The position numbers were made by a program, and so were the translations under genes. Positions 42,318-51,352 of a DNA stretch of 64,000 nucleotides are shown here, piece by piece. The DNA is taken from assembly GCA_021789975.1 (NCBI GenBank), contig JAJYIT010000019.1:17963-81962 (forward strand). Direction: 5' to 3'. The notes under the pieces are model-generated. The model saw only the letters and a list, made by a program, of their open reading frames with translations, had not been told where the DNA came from and did not search any database. The number at the start of each line of letters is the position of its first letter. The stretch's first letter is position 1. The stretch comes from Bacteroidota bacterium. Its GTDB lineage: Bacteria; Bacteroidota; Ignavibacteria; Kryptoniales; JAKASW01.

Positions 42318-44333
42318 CTACATCGCAGCCTTCGGCGGTGCAGGCTGATCCGGCGAACCCGCGTTCCGCAACGGATAGTAAATCAGTATCGCAGCAAGAA
42401 ACACGAAAACAATTATGCTCACGCCAAAACTCGGATGAGCGAAAATCGAAAGCCACTTCACGTCGTAGAATGCCAGACCGGCGAACACAAGTCCAGTCAA
42501 CGCCTCACCGGCAATAAAGCCCGACGAGATAAGGATACCCGTGTTCTCGACACGCGCTCCTTGTGCGTCGTTGAATTTCCGACGCTTCGCAACTATGTCG
42601 ACGATCCCTCTGATCAATCCGCCGACGAAAATTGCAGCGACGGTGCCGAACGGAAGATACATGCCGACAAATACGAGCATCGGGCTCCTGACGCCACTGA
42701 TGATGAAACCGAATGCCATTATCATCCCCACGATGACCAGAGGCCAAGCCATGTGCCCGCCGACAATCCCCTGAGCCAGTGCTGCCATCATGCCCGCCTG
42801 TGGTGCCGGTAGATTTGCTCCACCGAACCCAATTCCGCCTCGGTTGATATCACCCTGGTTCAGTATCATCAGGGGAATGAACATGACCGCGGAGCCTGCG
42901 AACACACCGAGCAGGTCGCCCACCTGCATTTTCCACGGAGTGCCGCCCAGTATGTGCCCGACCTTCAGGTCCTGCAGCATTTCGCCGGCGACGGCGGCAG
43001 AGACACAAACGACCGCTGCAACACCCAGCACAGCGGCAACCCCGCTTGTTCCGGTCTGTCCGAGTACCACCATAAGTATTGCTGCGATGAGCAGCGTCGA
43101 GATCGTCAGCCCGCTGACGGGGTTATTACTGGAACCAATTATCCCGACGAGGTAGCCGGAGACAGCTGCGAAGAAAAATCCGGTAATGAGCATGACCAGG
43201 GTAGCGGTAAGCGCAGCAGCTACATCGTGCGCGAAGTGGTTATAGATGAAAAATGTTGCGATGCCTGCGAGTAGAATTCCGCCGCCGACATATCTGAAAT
43301 CCATGTCGCGTTCTGTTCTGATTTCAACTCGTCCGCCGGTAGCTGCTTTTCTAACGTCACCCACCGCTCTCCCAAGCCCGACGCTCAGACTCTTCCGCAT
43401 TTTGTACAGAGTGTACGCGGCGCTGAAGAGCATACCGCCAATCGCAATCGGACGTACCAGCGTCAGCCACACGGAGTAGCTGAGGGCAATCCAAGAACTT
43501 TGACGTGCGGCCGCAGGTAAGGACGAAGGGCCCAGAAAATACAGAAGGAGCGGAACAAAAAGTCCCCAGGCAATTATGCCGCCGCTGAAATTCAAAGCTG
43601 CGAGCCGGGGTCCGATAATGTACCCGACACCGATGTAAGCAGGACTCACATTCGGAGTAGTAATCAGCGCGCCGCCGCCTGACTGAATGGTCGAGTTAGT
43701 TGAGCCCGTACTTAGAGACAAAGGCAAAGGACTGAATTTGATAAACCGTTCCCAGGCCCCTGCGAAAAAATTGAGCTCGCCGAGTGCCTGAATTGCACCG
43801 CCAAGCCCCATGGCTGTGAACAGATATTTCGCACCTGTTCCGCCTGTCCGTCCCGCCTTGTGAATTTCCGAAGCTGCAATCGATTCGGGGAACGGAAGTT
43901 CTTTATCTTCAACCATGACACGCCGCAGCACCGTGACGAATAGAATGCCGAGAACACTTCCCACAAACATGATGATGGTCGCTTCGAGGTAGTGACTGCT
44001 GTCGAAGTGCTTCCAGATTCCTGCAATGTAGAACGCCGGGATCGTAAAGACTGCACCGGCAGCAATCGACTCGCCGATAGCGCCGACAGTCCGGGCGAAG
44101 TTTTCTTCAAGCAGATTTCCCTTCATCAGGCGAAGGACTGCCATGCCTATCACTGCCGCAGGATATGTGGCGGCAATGGTCATTCCCGCCTTCAATCCGA
44201 GGTAAGCATTTGCTGCTCCAAGAATGACACACATGATCAACCCGAGCACCAGGGCTCTTATGCTGAATTCTCTCATCGTAGTTTCAGCGGGCACATACGA
44301 TTGGTATCTCGCAGCGGAAACTTCATCAGCCAT
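42318..44333 (-). CDS. OPT-family oligopeptide transporter
   Basis: The protein has 671 residues with about 15 membrane segments. AAGGAG precedes the ATG. Landmarks: REFSIRALVLGLIMCVILGA and AYLGLKAGMTIAATYPAAV at the start, LPFPESIAASEIHKAG near 150, GSSNNPVSGLTISTLLIAA near 400 and AGEMLQDLKVGHILGG near 460. This is the bacterial OPT/YSL group, thought to import peptides or metal chelates with protons; the substrate cannot be predicted. It stands alone, with its own terminator downstream and a hairpin-bearing leader upstream. Confidence 0.92.
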   Translation of the reverse strand: MADEVSAARYQSYVPAETTMREFSIRALVLGLIMCVILGAANAYLGLKAGMTIAATYPAAVIGMAVLRLMKGNLLEENFARTVGAIGESIAAGAVFTIPAFYIAGIWKHFDSSHYLEATIIMFVGSVLGILFVTVLRRVMVEDKELPFPESIAASEIHKAGRTGGTGAKYLFTAMGLGGAIQALGELNFFAGAWERFIKFSPLPLSLSTGSTNSTIQSGGGALITTPNVSPAYIGVGYIIGPRLAALNFSGGIIAWGLFVPLLLYFLGPSSLPAAARQSSWIALSYSVWLTLVRPIAIGGMLFSAAYTLYKMRKSLSVGLGRAVGDVRKAATGGRVEIRTERDMDFRYVGGGILLAGIATFFIYNHFAHDVAAALTATLVMLITGFFFAAVSGYLVGIIGSSNNPVSGLTISTLLIAAILMVVLGQTGTSGVAAVLGVAAVVCVSAAVAGEMLQDLKVGHILGGTPWKMQVGDLLGVFAGSAVMFIPLMILNQGDINRGGIGFGGANLPAPQAGMMAALAQGIVGGHMAWPLVIVGMIMAFGFIISGVRSPMLVFVGMYLPFGTVAAIFVGGLIRGIVDIVAKRRKFNDAQGARVENTGILISSGFIAGEALTGLVFAGLAFYDVKWLSIFAHPSFGVSIIVFVFLAAILIYYPLRNAGSPDQPAPPKAAM

Positions 44334-44968
44334 AGATTGCTCCTTTTCTGTCTAAGGAAGAATTAATTAGTGAGTGATGGTACGACTCCGAAAAATGGAC
44401 CCTCAAGATATATAATAAAAACCGCAGAGCGCGAATGCATTTGTCCAAAGCCGATTGAATGGCATTAGAAGCTGATAGAAATGCTCGAAGCATTTCTACC
44501 GGAGGCACGGTAAAGTTTTCGGTTGTGTCATCGGTTTGACTCGCAAAATATAAAAGGCTAAAGCGGGAATTTCAACGAAAAGGTACAGTAGAACGCTAAA
44601 TTGAGCATTCAAGTTGTTCATTCAGCCCTTATTGTGATGCCCTCCCAAAATGCCAGCATGTGATTCCTCGACGCTGCCACCCGTTCCGAAGGGATCGTAG
44701 ATGAGCAGAGTCGTCCAATTTCGTGGAAAATTCTTGCAATGGAAATGATTGGACTGCAGATAGGAGCCCGTCAAGCCGACATTCATGCCAGTAACATGTT
44801 CGCCTTTAGGAAGACACGACTTCGGTGGTTACCGAGATGTAGTCATCCACCCCGAGGCAGACCGGGCGGGAGGGATGCACGGGGAGATGTCTCCTTTGTT
44901 ATGAGGCAATCCATAAGTGGGGTCAAGGCGGTCGTTAGCTATCCACAACCGGGCGGTTCCAGCTAAGC
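44334..44968. other. Intergenic region upstream of the OPT gene
   Basis: About 635 bases without a convincing gene; two open frames of 60 and 75 codons lack family likeness. It carries the hairpin at 44476-44498 and presumably the OPT promoter. The rest, toward 44968, holds the 3' untranslated part of the DUF5686 gene. Confidence 0.4.
44476..44498. repeat. Perfect 10-bp inverted repeat upstream of the OPT gene
   Basis: TAGAAATGCT and AGCATTTCTA flank the loop CGA, a perfect stem 143 bases before the OPT start. With no T-run on either side it is not a typical terminator; it could be an operator or leader hairpin. Confidence 0.55.
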
Positions 44969-47320
44969 TCAAATCTCCAGCGTCGTCCCTATCGTCCAGG
45001 CAAATCCCCTGCAGGCACCTTCTACTCCCCAGGTAAAATCCGTTCTGATGAAAGGGAGTACGTTTACCAGGCCAAAACCTGATTCGGCCATCGGATGGCA
45101 ACCTTCCGCTACCGCACCGTGGACATATATGCTCACATCAAACCAGATCTGCTTAACCAGCGGAATATTTGACCACTTGAACAGGCTATTTGCAAAGTCG
45201 TGCTCAGCTCCAACCATTATTGTTTTGTTCGAGAGAAGACGCTGGAAGACGAGTGTCGCCATGGCCTCATTCTCCGTGTAACCACCGTAGGCCGACTGAA
45301 TCTCAAACATTCGTTGCACCGGCAGTTCACCGACTGCCGAACCACCAATTACCCAAAGATTCAAATATCCGGACGCAAATGTCATCTGATGCCTCATGAA
45401 ACTAACCCGGAAGCGATCAAATGGAAACGATGAGTTCAATATTTCCGGAGAAGAGATTTCCAGCGACCCGCTGCACGTCCAGTAGCTCGATCCTTCATCA
45501 GACTGCATCGATATTCCCGTATCGTAGAATTTCCGTGTGTCGAGCTTGATCTCTAAATCGACGCTCCTTAGGTATCCGTCATCTATTGGCGGATTGCTAC
45601 GATAGTTGTAGCTCTGTGGAAAAATGCTATAATTAGTGTTTCTACTTACGCTGGATTGCCGCTCGTCACTATATGTCACACGGGCAGCCAGAGTCGAACC
45701 GACTCGCCAGTCCAGAAATCCTTGCCACCCTCCGGACAAATAGTAATCGCGATAGTCATCTCTGTAGAGAAGCGATCCAAGGCTTACGTCGAACCGGCTG
45801 TACATGTCCTCCTCTTTTCTGTTCGCAATCCTCCGGAAGATTCTTCCCCCGAAAGTGAGTCGTTCAAAGCCCGGAAGCTTATATGCTGCCGTCAGATCAT
45901 ACTTCCACATCTTATCTGAAAAACCGTAGCCGCCAATTGTTGTAAGTTCAACCCCATCTATCAACGTCGAGTTAGTGACTCCCACACCGACATAAGCTCC
46001 TTCAACTCTGTTGAAATGGAAGAAGTCGGAAACGGAAGTGAAAGGACCGAGGTCAGGATCGCTTATCAAGCGAGTGAGAGAAATCACTGCCTTCATTGGG
46101 AAGGACACGTTCTTTATAATACTGTCGATCCTTGCATACGCGAGAGCTTCGCTGCGCGTCAACGGGAGGCCCTGTCCTCTGCGCCAGGCAGTCGTGTCTT
46201 TGTCAGCTGACTCCGCAGTTGCCGATACGACATCTCGGTCGAAGAAACTTTTCGGAAAGGCAGGGTTGAATTTGTAATCATAGAGGACAGACACATTATC
46301 CAATATGACCGGTGGAACGCCAGGAAGTCTTAACCTAACGACGAATGATGTTTTCAACTCTATAGGAAGCCGGTAAGCGTCTTCGTATTCTGCAAATTGC
46401 TCGTCGTAAACCGGACTATCCATGGGGGGGGCTATTGCACCAGGGTCCGAGAGCGACAGTCTGGCTCTGACAAGCGCCCAGCTTCCCTGTGATATTTCAA
46501 TAAGACCCTTGAACATCGGAGATGGATTTTTCCTGGGCTCTACTTCAATCCCCAAGATCATAGTCTTTCCCTGATAACTCGTATCGACGATTGCATAGCG
46601 ATAATAGTCGAATGCTGAACTTGAGATGGGGCCGGGGATGGAATAGCGATCTATCTTGATGACGTCATTATTAAAGTCGAGTAACCGTCCCGCAGTAAAA
46701 ATATTTTGGGCAGAAGTGAAGTTAGCTGTCTGCCTGCGAGCTGAAACTATCTCGAAGTAGGAATCGGGAGATTTCCAGTAGCCTTTGGTCTGTGTCTCCA
46801 GTATGCCGGCGATGGTTGTATCCGGCAGTTCACTCTGCTTAACAACTTTCAGGACCGTTTTCGTGTAAGCATTGAATTCATAAGAATGCAATTTCTCAAG
46901 CCACTTTTCCTTTGCTGCGATTGCACGCCTGATTATTTCGTTTGCCGGATTCCCCGATTTAGGATATACCATCACTTCAGGAAGTGAGACCTGGCTTTGA
47001 GAGAGGGCAACATCGAGCGAGACGTCGTGTCCCTGAATATCGGCACGAACAGTGTCGGATGTATAGCCGATATAGCTCACAATGACCTGGTATTTACCGC
47101 GCGCTAATAGCAGCCGATACCTGCCATCGGAGTTCGTAGCCGTACCAAGCGTCGTCCCGATGAGTCTTATGGTCGCGCCGGACAGCAGCTCACCGGTCTG
47201 AATTCCCCTAACCGTACCCGAAAGAACGAACCTGGAATGCTCCTGAGCCCACAAAGATCGACCTGTTACTAAACAAACAAGCGCCACAGCCAAAGATGTC
47301 TTCAACAGACCTACCCTCAT
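44969..47320 (-). CDS. DUF5686-family outer-membrane protein with carboxypeptidase-regulatory-like domain
   Basis: The protein has 783 residues with a leader (MRVGLLKTSLAVALVCLVTG to SLWAQ). Residues 32-110 are a regulatory-like sandwich (FVLSGTVRGIQTGELLSGAT, NSDGRYRLLLARGKYQVIVS). Residues 120-350 carry the DUF5686 start (NPANEIIRRAIAAKEKWLEK, then LHSYEFNAYTKTVLKV). The rest looks like a barrel ending FAWTIGTTLEI. DUF5686 proteins are widespread in Bacteroidota and of unknown role, related in layout to TonB receptors without a plug. It follows kdpE by 41 bases on the same strand and could be read from the kdp transcript. Confidence 0.85.
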   Translation of the reverse strand: MRVGLLKTSLAVALVCLVTGRSLWAQEHSRFVLSGTVRGIQTGELLSGATIRLIGTTLGTATNSDGRYRLLLARGKYQVIVSYIGYTSDTVRADIQGHDVSLDVALSQSQVSLPEVMVYPKSGNPANEIIRRAIAAKEKWLEKLHSYEFNAYTKTVLKVVKQSELPDTTIAGILETQTKGYWKSPDSYFEIVSARRQTANFTSAQNIFTAGRLLDFNNDVIKIDRYSIPGPISSSAFDYYRYAIVDTSYQGKTMILGIEVEPRKNPSPMFKGLIEISQGSWALVRARLSLSDPGAIAPPMDSPVYDEQFAEYEDAYRLPIELKTSFVVRLRLPGVPPVILDNVSVLYDYKFNPAFPKSFFDRDVVSATAESADKDTTAWRRGQGLPLTRSEALAYARIDSIIKNVSFPMKAVISLTRLISDPDLGPFTSVSDFFHFNRVEGAYVGVGVTNSTLIDGVELTTIGGYGFSDKMWKYDLTAAYKLPGFERLTFGGRIFRRIANRKEEDMYSRFDVSLGSLLYRDDYRDYYLSGGWQGFLDWRVGSTLAARVTYSDERQSSVSRNTNYSIFPQSYNYRSNPPIDDGYLRSVDLEIKLDTRKFYDTGISMQSDEGSSYWTCSGSLEISSPEILNSSFPFDRFRVSFMRHQMTFASGYLNLWVIGGSAVGELPVQRMFEIQSAYGGYTENEAMATLVFQRLLSNKTIMVGAEHDFANSLFKWSNIPLVKQIWFDVSIYVHGAVAEGCHPMAESGFGLVNVLPFIRTDFTWGVEGACRGFAWTIGTTLEI

Positions 47321-47361
47321 GCTGCAATACTGAACATGACTCTACCGGATATCGACCCATC

Positions 47362-48060
47362 TCAGCCGCCCTCCGGTTCGATGTACAATCTATAACCTAT
47401 TCCCGATTCGGTCAATATGATCTTCGGGTTGGATGGATCAGCCTCTATCTTTTTGCGAAGCTGTCCTACATACACTCTCGTATATTGAGACTCCCCTGCA
47501 AATGTGGGGCCCCACACCTGAGCGAGAATATAGTTATGTGTCAACACTCTTCCCGCGTTTCTGACAAAGAGAGCAAGAAGGGCGTACTCTGTGGCGGTCA
47601 GCTTTACTATTTCACTACCCTTTTTCACAGTCCGGGCTGAAAGATCCACCTGCACGTCGCGCACTTTAAAGACAGTTTCTTCCTGAAGTGAAACGCGATG
47701 GCGCAGAGCATTGCGCACCCTCGCGAGCAACTCACCTGTCCGAAACGGCTTTGTAAGATAATCGTCTGCGCCGGCATCGAGGCAGGCAACGATGTCACTT
47801 TCCGAATCCCGCACTGATAGAACCAATACCGGGACTTCGGACCATTCACGAATCTTCTTGAGCACATCCACTCCATCGATATCCGGCAAGCCGAGGTCAA
47901 GTATAATAAGGGCTGGTCGTTCGGAGGCAGCCTTTATGACGCCTTCCTTCCCCGTACCAGCGGCGCGCGAGATAAACCCGTTTGATTCCAACGTGAGCTC
48001 AAGGAGACGCCGGATCTGTGTCTCATCATCGATTACTAATATTACAGGATTGCCGTTCAG
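47362..48060 (-). CDS. kdpE: KdpE response regulator (probable CTG start)
   Basis: The protein has 232 residues. The receiver domain needs the stretch before residue 24: NPVILVIDDETQIRRLLELT, which holds the acidic pair Asp11-Asp12. This frame is closed upstream by a TGA and has no ATG, GTG or TTG before that stretch. CTG at 48060-48058, with GGAG 5 bases upstream and overlapping the kdpD stop as CTGA, is the best start. The phosphorylation Asp is in LIILDLGLPDIDGVDV and the switch Lys in DDYLTKPFR. An OmpR-type winged helix fills the C-terminal half (LTATEYALLALFVRNAGRVL, YTRVYVGQLRKKIE, TESGIGYRL). It activates the kdp operon when phosphorylated by KdpD. Confidence 0.88.
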   Translation of the reverse strand: MNGNPVILVIDDETQIRRLLELTLESNGFISRAAGTGKEGVIKAASERPALIILDLGLPDIDGVDVLKKIREWSEVPVLVLSVRDSESDIVACLDAGADDYLTKPFRTGELLARVRNALRHRVSLQEETVFKVRDVQVDLSARTVKKGSEIVKLTATEYALLALFVRNAGRVLTHNYILAQVWGPTFAGESQYTRVYVGQLRKKIEADPSNPKIILTESGIGYRLYIEPEGG

Positions 48061-50735
48061 GGTTTCTCCAAGCTCTGTTCACCGGTATTGCCGGAGACAG
48101 GAAGCTTCACAACGAATTCGGCTCCTCCCTCCGTGCGATTCCTGGCTATGATTGTCCCATGATGTGCTTCCACAAAACCTCTCGCTATCGTGAGTCCTAG
48201 ACCTGTACCACCGCTCTTACCGTTTTGGGCGCGGTAGAACTTCTCGAAAATCTTGTTTATATCCTCCTTCTGAAGCCCAGGCCCGTTGTCGGCCACGGAG
48301 ATCACACAGGTGTCATCACCCTCGAGGTACCCCCTCACCATTATATCCGTTCCCGGAGGAGTATGAAGTGCGGCATTATGGATCAGATTCGACAGGGCTT
48401 GTTCGACGAGTCCGAAATCCAACCGCATCAATGGAACTGAATCGGCAATATCGACGGAGACCTCGTGACGGTCTAGCTCTCTCTCCAGATTCTTCAGAGC
48501 ACGATTGACAATATCGCGTACGTCACACCAATCGAGTCGCGGCTTGATCATCCCCGATTCGAGCCTTGTCATGTCAAGTAAGTTCGCTACGAGGCGGTTT
48601 AGTCGTTCCGCAGCAAGGTGGATCTCATCTATTTCGGATTTCTGATTGCCGACATCGGATTGAGAAGAATGCAGGTTTTCAGATAAACCCATGATAGTTG
48701 CTATCGGCGTGCGAAACTCGTGAGAGATCGAATTGAACAGAGTCTTGTAAAGGCGTTCTGATTCGGCGACTACGATTGACTTACGGTTTACATCGTTCAG
48801 CAGCTCCCGCTCGATGGCTGAAGTGATCTGCGAGACGAAGTTTTCCAGCAATGTTTCCTGATCGAAAGATAATTCGGAATCGCTGATCAGCTTGACACCG
48901 ATGACACCCAGAGTGTAGCGCGGTCCCGACATCGGGAAGTAAGTTGCGCTTGCGAACGGCAGAGTGTCCGTGTTCTTTCCCGCTTTCTTCTCGTTCCAGT
49001 ATACCCACGCAGCAACGCTGAACTCCTTTGAATCGGGCAGGAATGAGCTCGCGCGGTGTGCAGACGAGTTCATCTCACCTTCTGTGTCTGCCAGGATAAC
49101 CACGACCTCTGCGTCGAAATATTTCTTTATGTTCTCCACGGCAGCCAGTACGACCTCATCCTGTGAGTGAGCCGAAGACAACTCTTTCGTGAGTGCGAAG
49201 AGCGCTGAGGTCCGCTGCTCTCTCTGCCTTATGATTCGTTCTCTCTTTCTGACACGAGCGGAGAGAACACCGGTAACCGCGGCGACGATAAAGAACATCG
49301 TTGCCAGGAATGTGTCCTCCAAATTGTTGATTGAGAGAGTATATCGTGGCGGAATGAAGAGGAAGTCCCAGGAGAGCGCGCCAGTTGCGGCCGCAAGGAC
49401 TGTCGGACCCGGACCGAATTTCAAAGGAAGTAGGGTCACAACGAGAAGCAATATGAAAGAGACCGGCCGGTACCCGACATAGTCCTGAAGGGGAAAGCAG
49501 ATAAGGGCCGTGACAAGTACCGCAGCAGCAGCTCCCGCATACTGAAAAAGGCTCGACTGGGGCCGGGGAAGAAGGCTTGATAGCCTGCGCCTGGAAGCCT
49601 GTTCCTGTGCGACGATATAAATATCAAGGTCCCTGCTCTTCTGCATCAGATCATCTATGAGGCGCGCCGCCCGGGAGAAAAGGAACCGATCCGGTTTGCC
49701 GACGAGAATCTGACTCGCATTCTGTTCGCGGGCGACTCTTATCAGGCTTTCAGCTATATCGATCCCGGAGGTTGTTACCACTTCGCCACCGAGTTCGCGA
49801 GCCAGCTTTATGTTTTTTGCAAGCTGGTCCCGCTGTTCATCCGTAAGCTTGTCGGATTGATCGACGTAAACGACCACCCATGAAGCATCCATGGTATACG
49901 ACACTCTTCTTGCCCAGCGGATGACTGAGACGGAATGCGGGCTGGGACTGATCGCAGCGATGAGTCTCTGGCCCGACTTCCAGGTGCTTGAGATCCGCTG
50001 CCCACGTCTGTACTCACGAATCTGACGGTCAACTCGTTCGGCTGTCATGCGCAGGGACATTTCTCTCAGAGCCGAAAGATTTCCTTCTTTGAAAAAGTTT
50101 GCGACCGCCTGTCTGGATCTCTCGGCCGTATAGACCTTGCCTTCTTTAAGCCGTTTCAGAAGCTCATCGGGGGGAATGTCGATCACCTTGATGTCATCCG
50201 CCGCTTCGAAAATTGAATCAGGGACTGTCTCTCTGACCACGCTTCCCGTTATCTGTGCCACGGTATCGGCTCTGCTTTCGAGGTGCTGCACGTTCAGAGT
50301 GGTGTAAACATCGATCCCGTTGTCAAGTATTTCGAGGACGTCCTGGTAGCGGCGGGCATGACGACTTCCGGGAGCGTTCGTATGTGCAAGTTCGTCGACC
50401 AGTACAACCTTCGGCTTTCTTGCCAGGACGGCATCGATATCCATCTCTTCCAACATCGTGCCGCGATATTCAAATTTCTTTCGTGGTACAACTTCCAACC
50501 CGAGCACGAGCTCAGCCGTTTCCATCCTGTTGTGAGTTTCGACGTAACCGATCACGACGTCGACACCTTTTCCAACACTCTCCCTGGCTTCGCTTAACAT
50601 TGCATATGTCTTGCCGACGCCGGCACACATACCGAAGAACAACTTGAGCTTTCCCTTCTCAAGCTTTTCTTCTTCTTTTTTTAACGACCTAAGAAGCTCG
50701 TCGGGATCGGGGCGGGAGTAATCTCTTTCTGCCAT
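48057..50735 (-). CDS. kdpD: KdpD sensor histidine kinase
   Basis: The protein has 892 residues, full length (E. coli 894). The N-terminal KdpD domain has a Walker A (GMCAGVGKTY, residues 35-44) and LVDELAHTNAPGSRH. A universal-stress-protein-like domain (about 240-370) follows, then four membrane segments (about 390-500, DUF4118), a GAF-like region (515-650), and the kinase core with SHEFRTPIATIMGLSENL near 670. The G-boxes are VADNGPGL and GGTGLGLTIARGFVEAHHG. It senses low potassium or turgor at the inner membrane and phosphorylates KdpE. Its stop overlaps the kdpE start by 3-4 bases. Confidence 0.96.
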   Translation of the reverse strand: MAERDYSRPDPDELLRSLKKEEEKLEKGKLKLFFGMCAGVGKTYAMLSEARESVGKGVDVVIGYVETHNRMETAELVLGLEVVPRKKFEYRGTMLEEMDIDAVLARKPKVVLVDELAHTNAPGSRHARRYQDVLEILDNGIDVYTTLNVQHLESRADTVAQITGSVVRETVPDSIFEAADDIKVIDIPPDELLKRLKEGKVYTAERSRQAVANFFKEGNLSALREMSLRMTAERVDRQIREYRRGQRISSTWKSGQRLIAAISPSPHSVSVIRWARRVSYTMDASWVVVYVDQSDKLTDEQRDQLAKNIKLARELGGEVVTTSGIDIAESLIRVAREQNASQILVGKPDRFLFSRAARLIDDLMQKSRDLDIYIVAQEQASRRRLSSLLPRPQSSLFQYAGAAAAVLVTALICFPLQDYVGYRPVSFILLLVVTLLPLKFGPGPTVLAAATGALSWDFLFIPPRYTLSINNLEDTFLATMFFIVAAVTGVLSARVRKRERIIRQREQRTSALFALTKELSSAHSQDEVVLAAVENIKKYFDAEVVVILADTEGEMNSSAHRASSFLPDSKEFSVAAWVYWNEKKAGKNTDTLPFASATYFPMSGPRYTLGVIGVKLISDSELSFDQETLLENFVSQITSAIERELLNDVNRKSIVVAESERLYKTLFNSISHEFRTPIATIMGLSENLHSSQSDVGNQKSEIDEIHLAAERLNRLVANLLDMTRLESGMIKPRLDWCDVRDIVNRALKNLERELDRHEVSVDIADSVPLMRLDFGLVEQALSNLIHNAALHTPPGTDIMVRGYLEGDDTCVISVADNGPGLQKEDINKIFEKFYRAQNGKSGGTGLGLTIARGFVEAHHGTIIARNRTEGGAEFVVKLPVSGNTGEQSLEKP

Positions 50736-50754
50736 TCCCTTTAATTTAAATAGA

Positions 50755-51342
50755 TTATCTGCTAGTTACATCCAGCGAGTCCAGTGCGATGTTGAGTTCA
50801 AGCACATTTACTCTCGCATCACCGAGGAAGCCGAGCTGGGGGCCTTCAACGTGCGACTGCATCAGCTTCCGAAGTTGCGCAGTCTGAACGCTGTCGAATC
50901 CCCTGGCACGGGCTATCCTGTTTATCTGCAGCTCCGCGGCGGCGGGGCTGATATCCGGATCGAGCCCGCTTCCGGAAGCGAATAACATACCGGGCGGCAC
51001 CCTCGTATTCGCCGGAAGACCGTTCAGCCGTATGAATTCTTTCCTCCTCGTTTCAACCAGTTCTTTCAACGTGTCACTTGTTGGCCCGTAATTGCTCGCA
51101 CCCGACGGAAGTGGATTGTATCCTATCGCCGACGGACGAGGCCAGAAATATTTGTCGCCGGTAAAATTCTGCCCGATGAGCTTCGAGCCAACCAGTTTCC
51201 CATTTATCCTGATCATGCTTCCGTTCGCCTGCTTCGGAAAAACAATCTGCGCTATGGCAGTCATGACAAGCGGATACACGAGTCCCGTGAAGACCGTCAT
51301 GACAATCAGCACTTTTAATGAATCCCAGAGATGTTTCTTCAT
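50755..51342 (-). CDS. kdpC: KdpC, potassium-transporting ATPase C subunit
   Basis: The protein has 195 residues from an ATG at 51342; a TTG at 51360 inside the kdpB end would add six residues. One membrane segment lies at about 8-30 (LKVLIVMTVFTGLVYPLVMT). Family motifs are GSKLIGQNFTGDKYFWPRPS, SGASNYGPTS, GSGLDPDISPAAAELQINRI and VNVLELNIALDSL. KdpC holds the KdpFABC complex together and helps ATP binding by KdpB. kdpB ends 10 bases ahead, and kdpD starts 19 bases after. Confidence 0.95.
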   Translation of the reverse strand: MKKHLWDSLKVLIVMTVFTGLVYPLVMTAIAQIVFPKQANGSMIRINGKLVGSKLIGQNFTGDKYFWPRPSAIGYNPLPSGASNYGPTSDTLKELVETRRKEFIRLNGLPANTRVPPGMLFASGSGLDPDISPAAAELQINRIARARGFDSVQTAQLRKLMQSHVEGPQLGFLGDARVNVLELNIALDSLDVTSR

Positions 51343-51352
51343 TCTGTCACCA

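Noticed and set aside
47362..47991. kdpE starting at TTG 47991
   Set aside because: This start would drop the first strand and the acidic pair of the receiver domain, which are encoded in frame just upstream.
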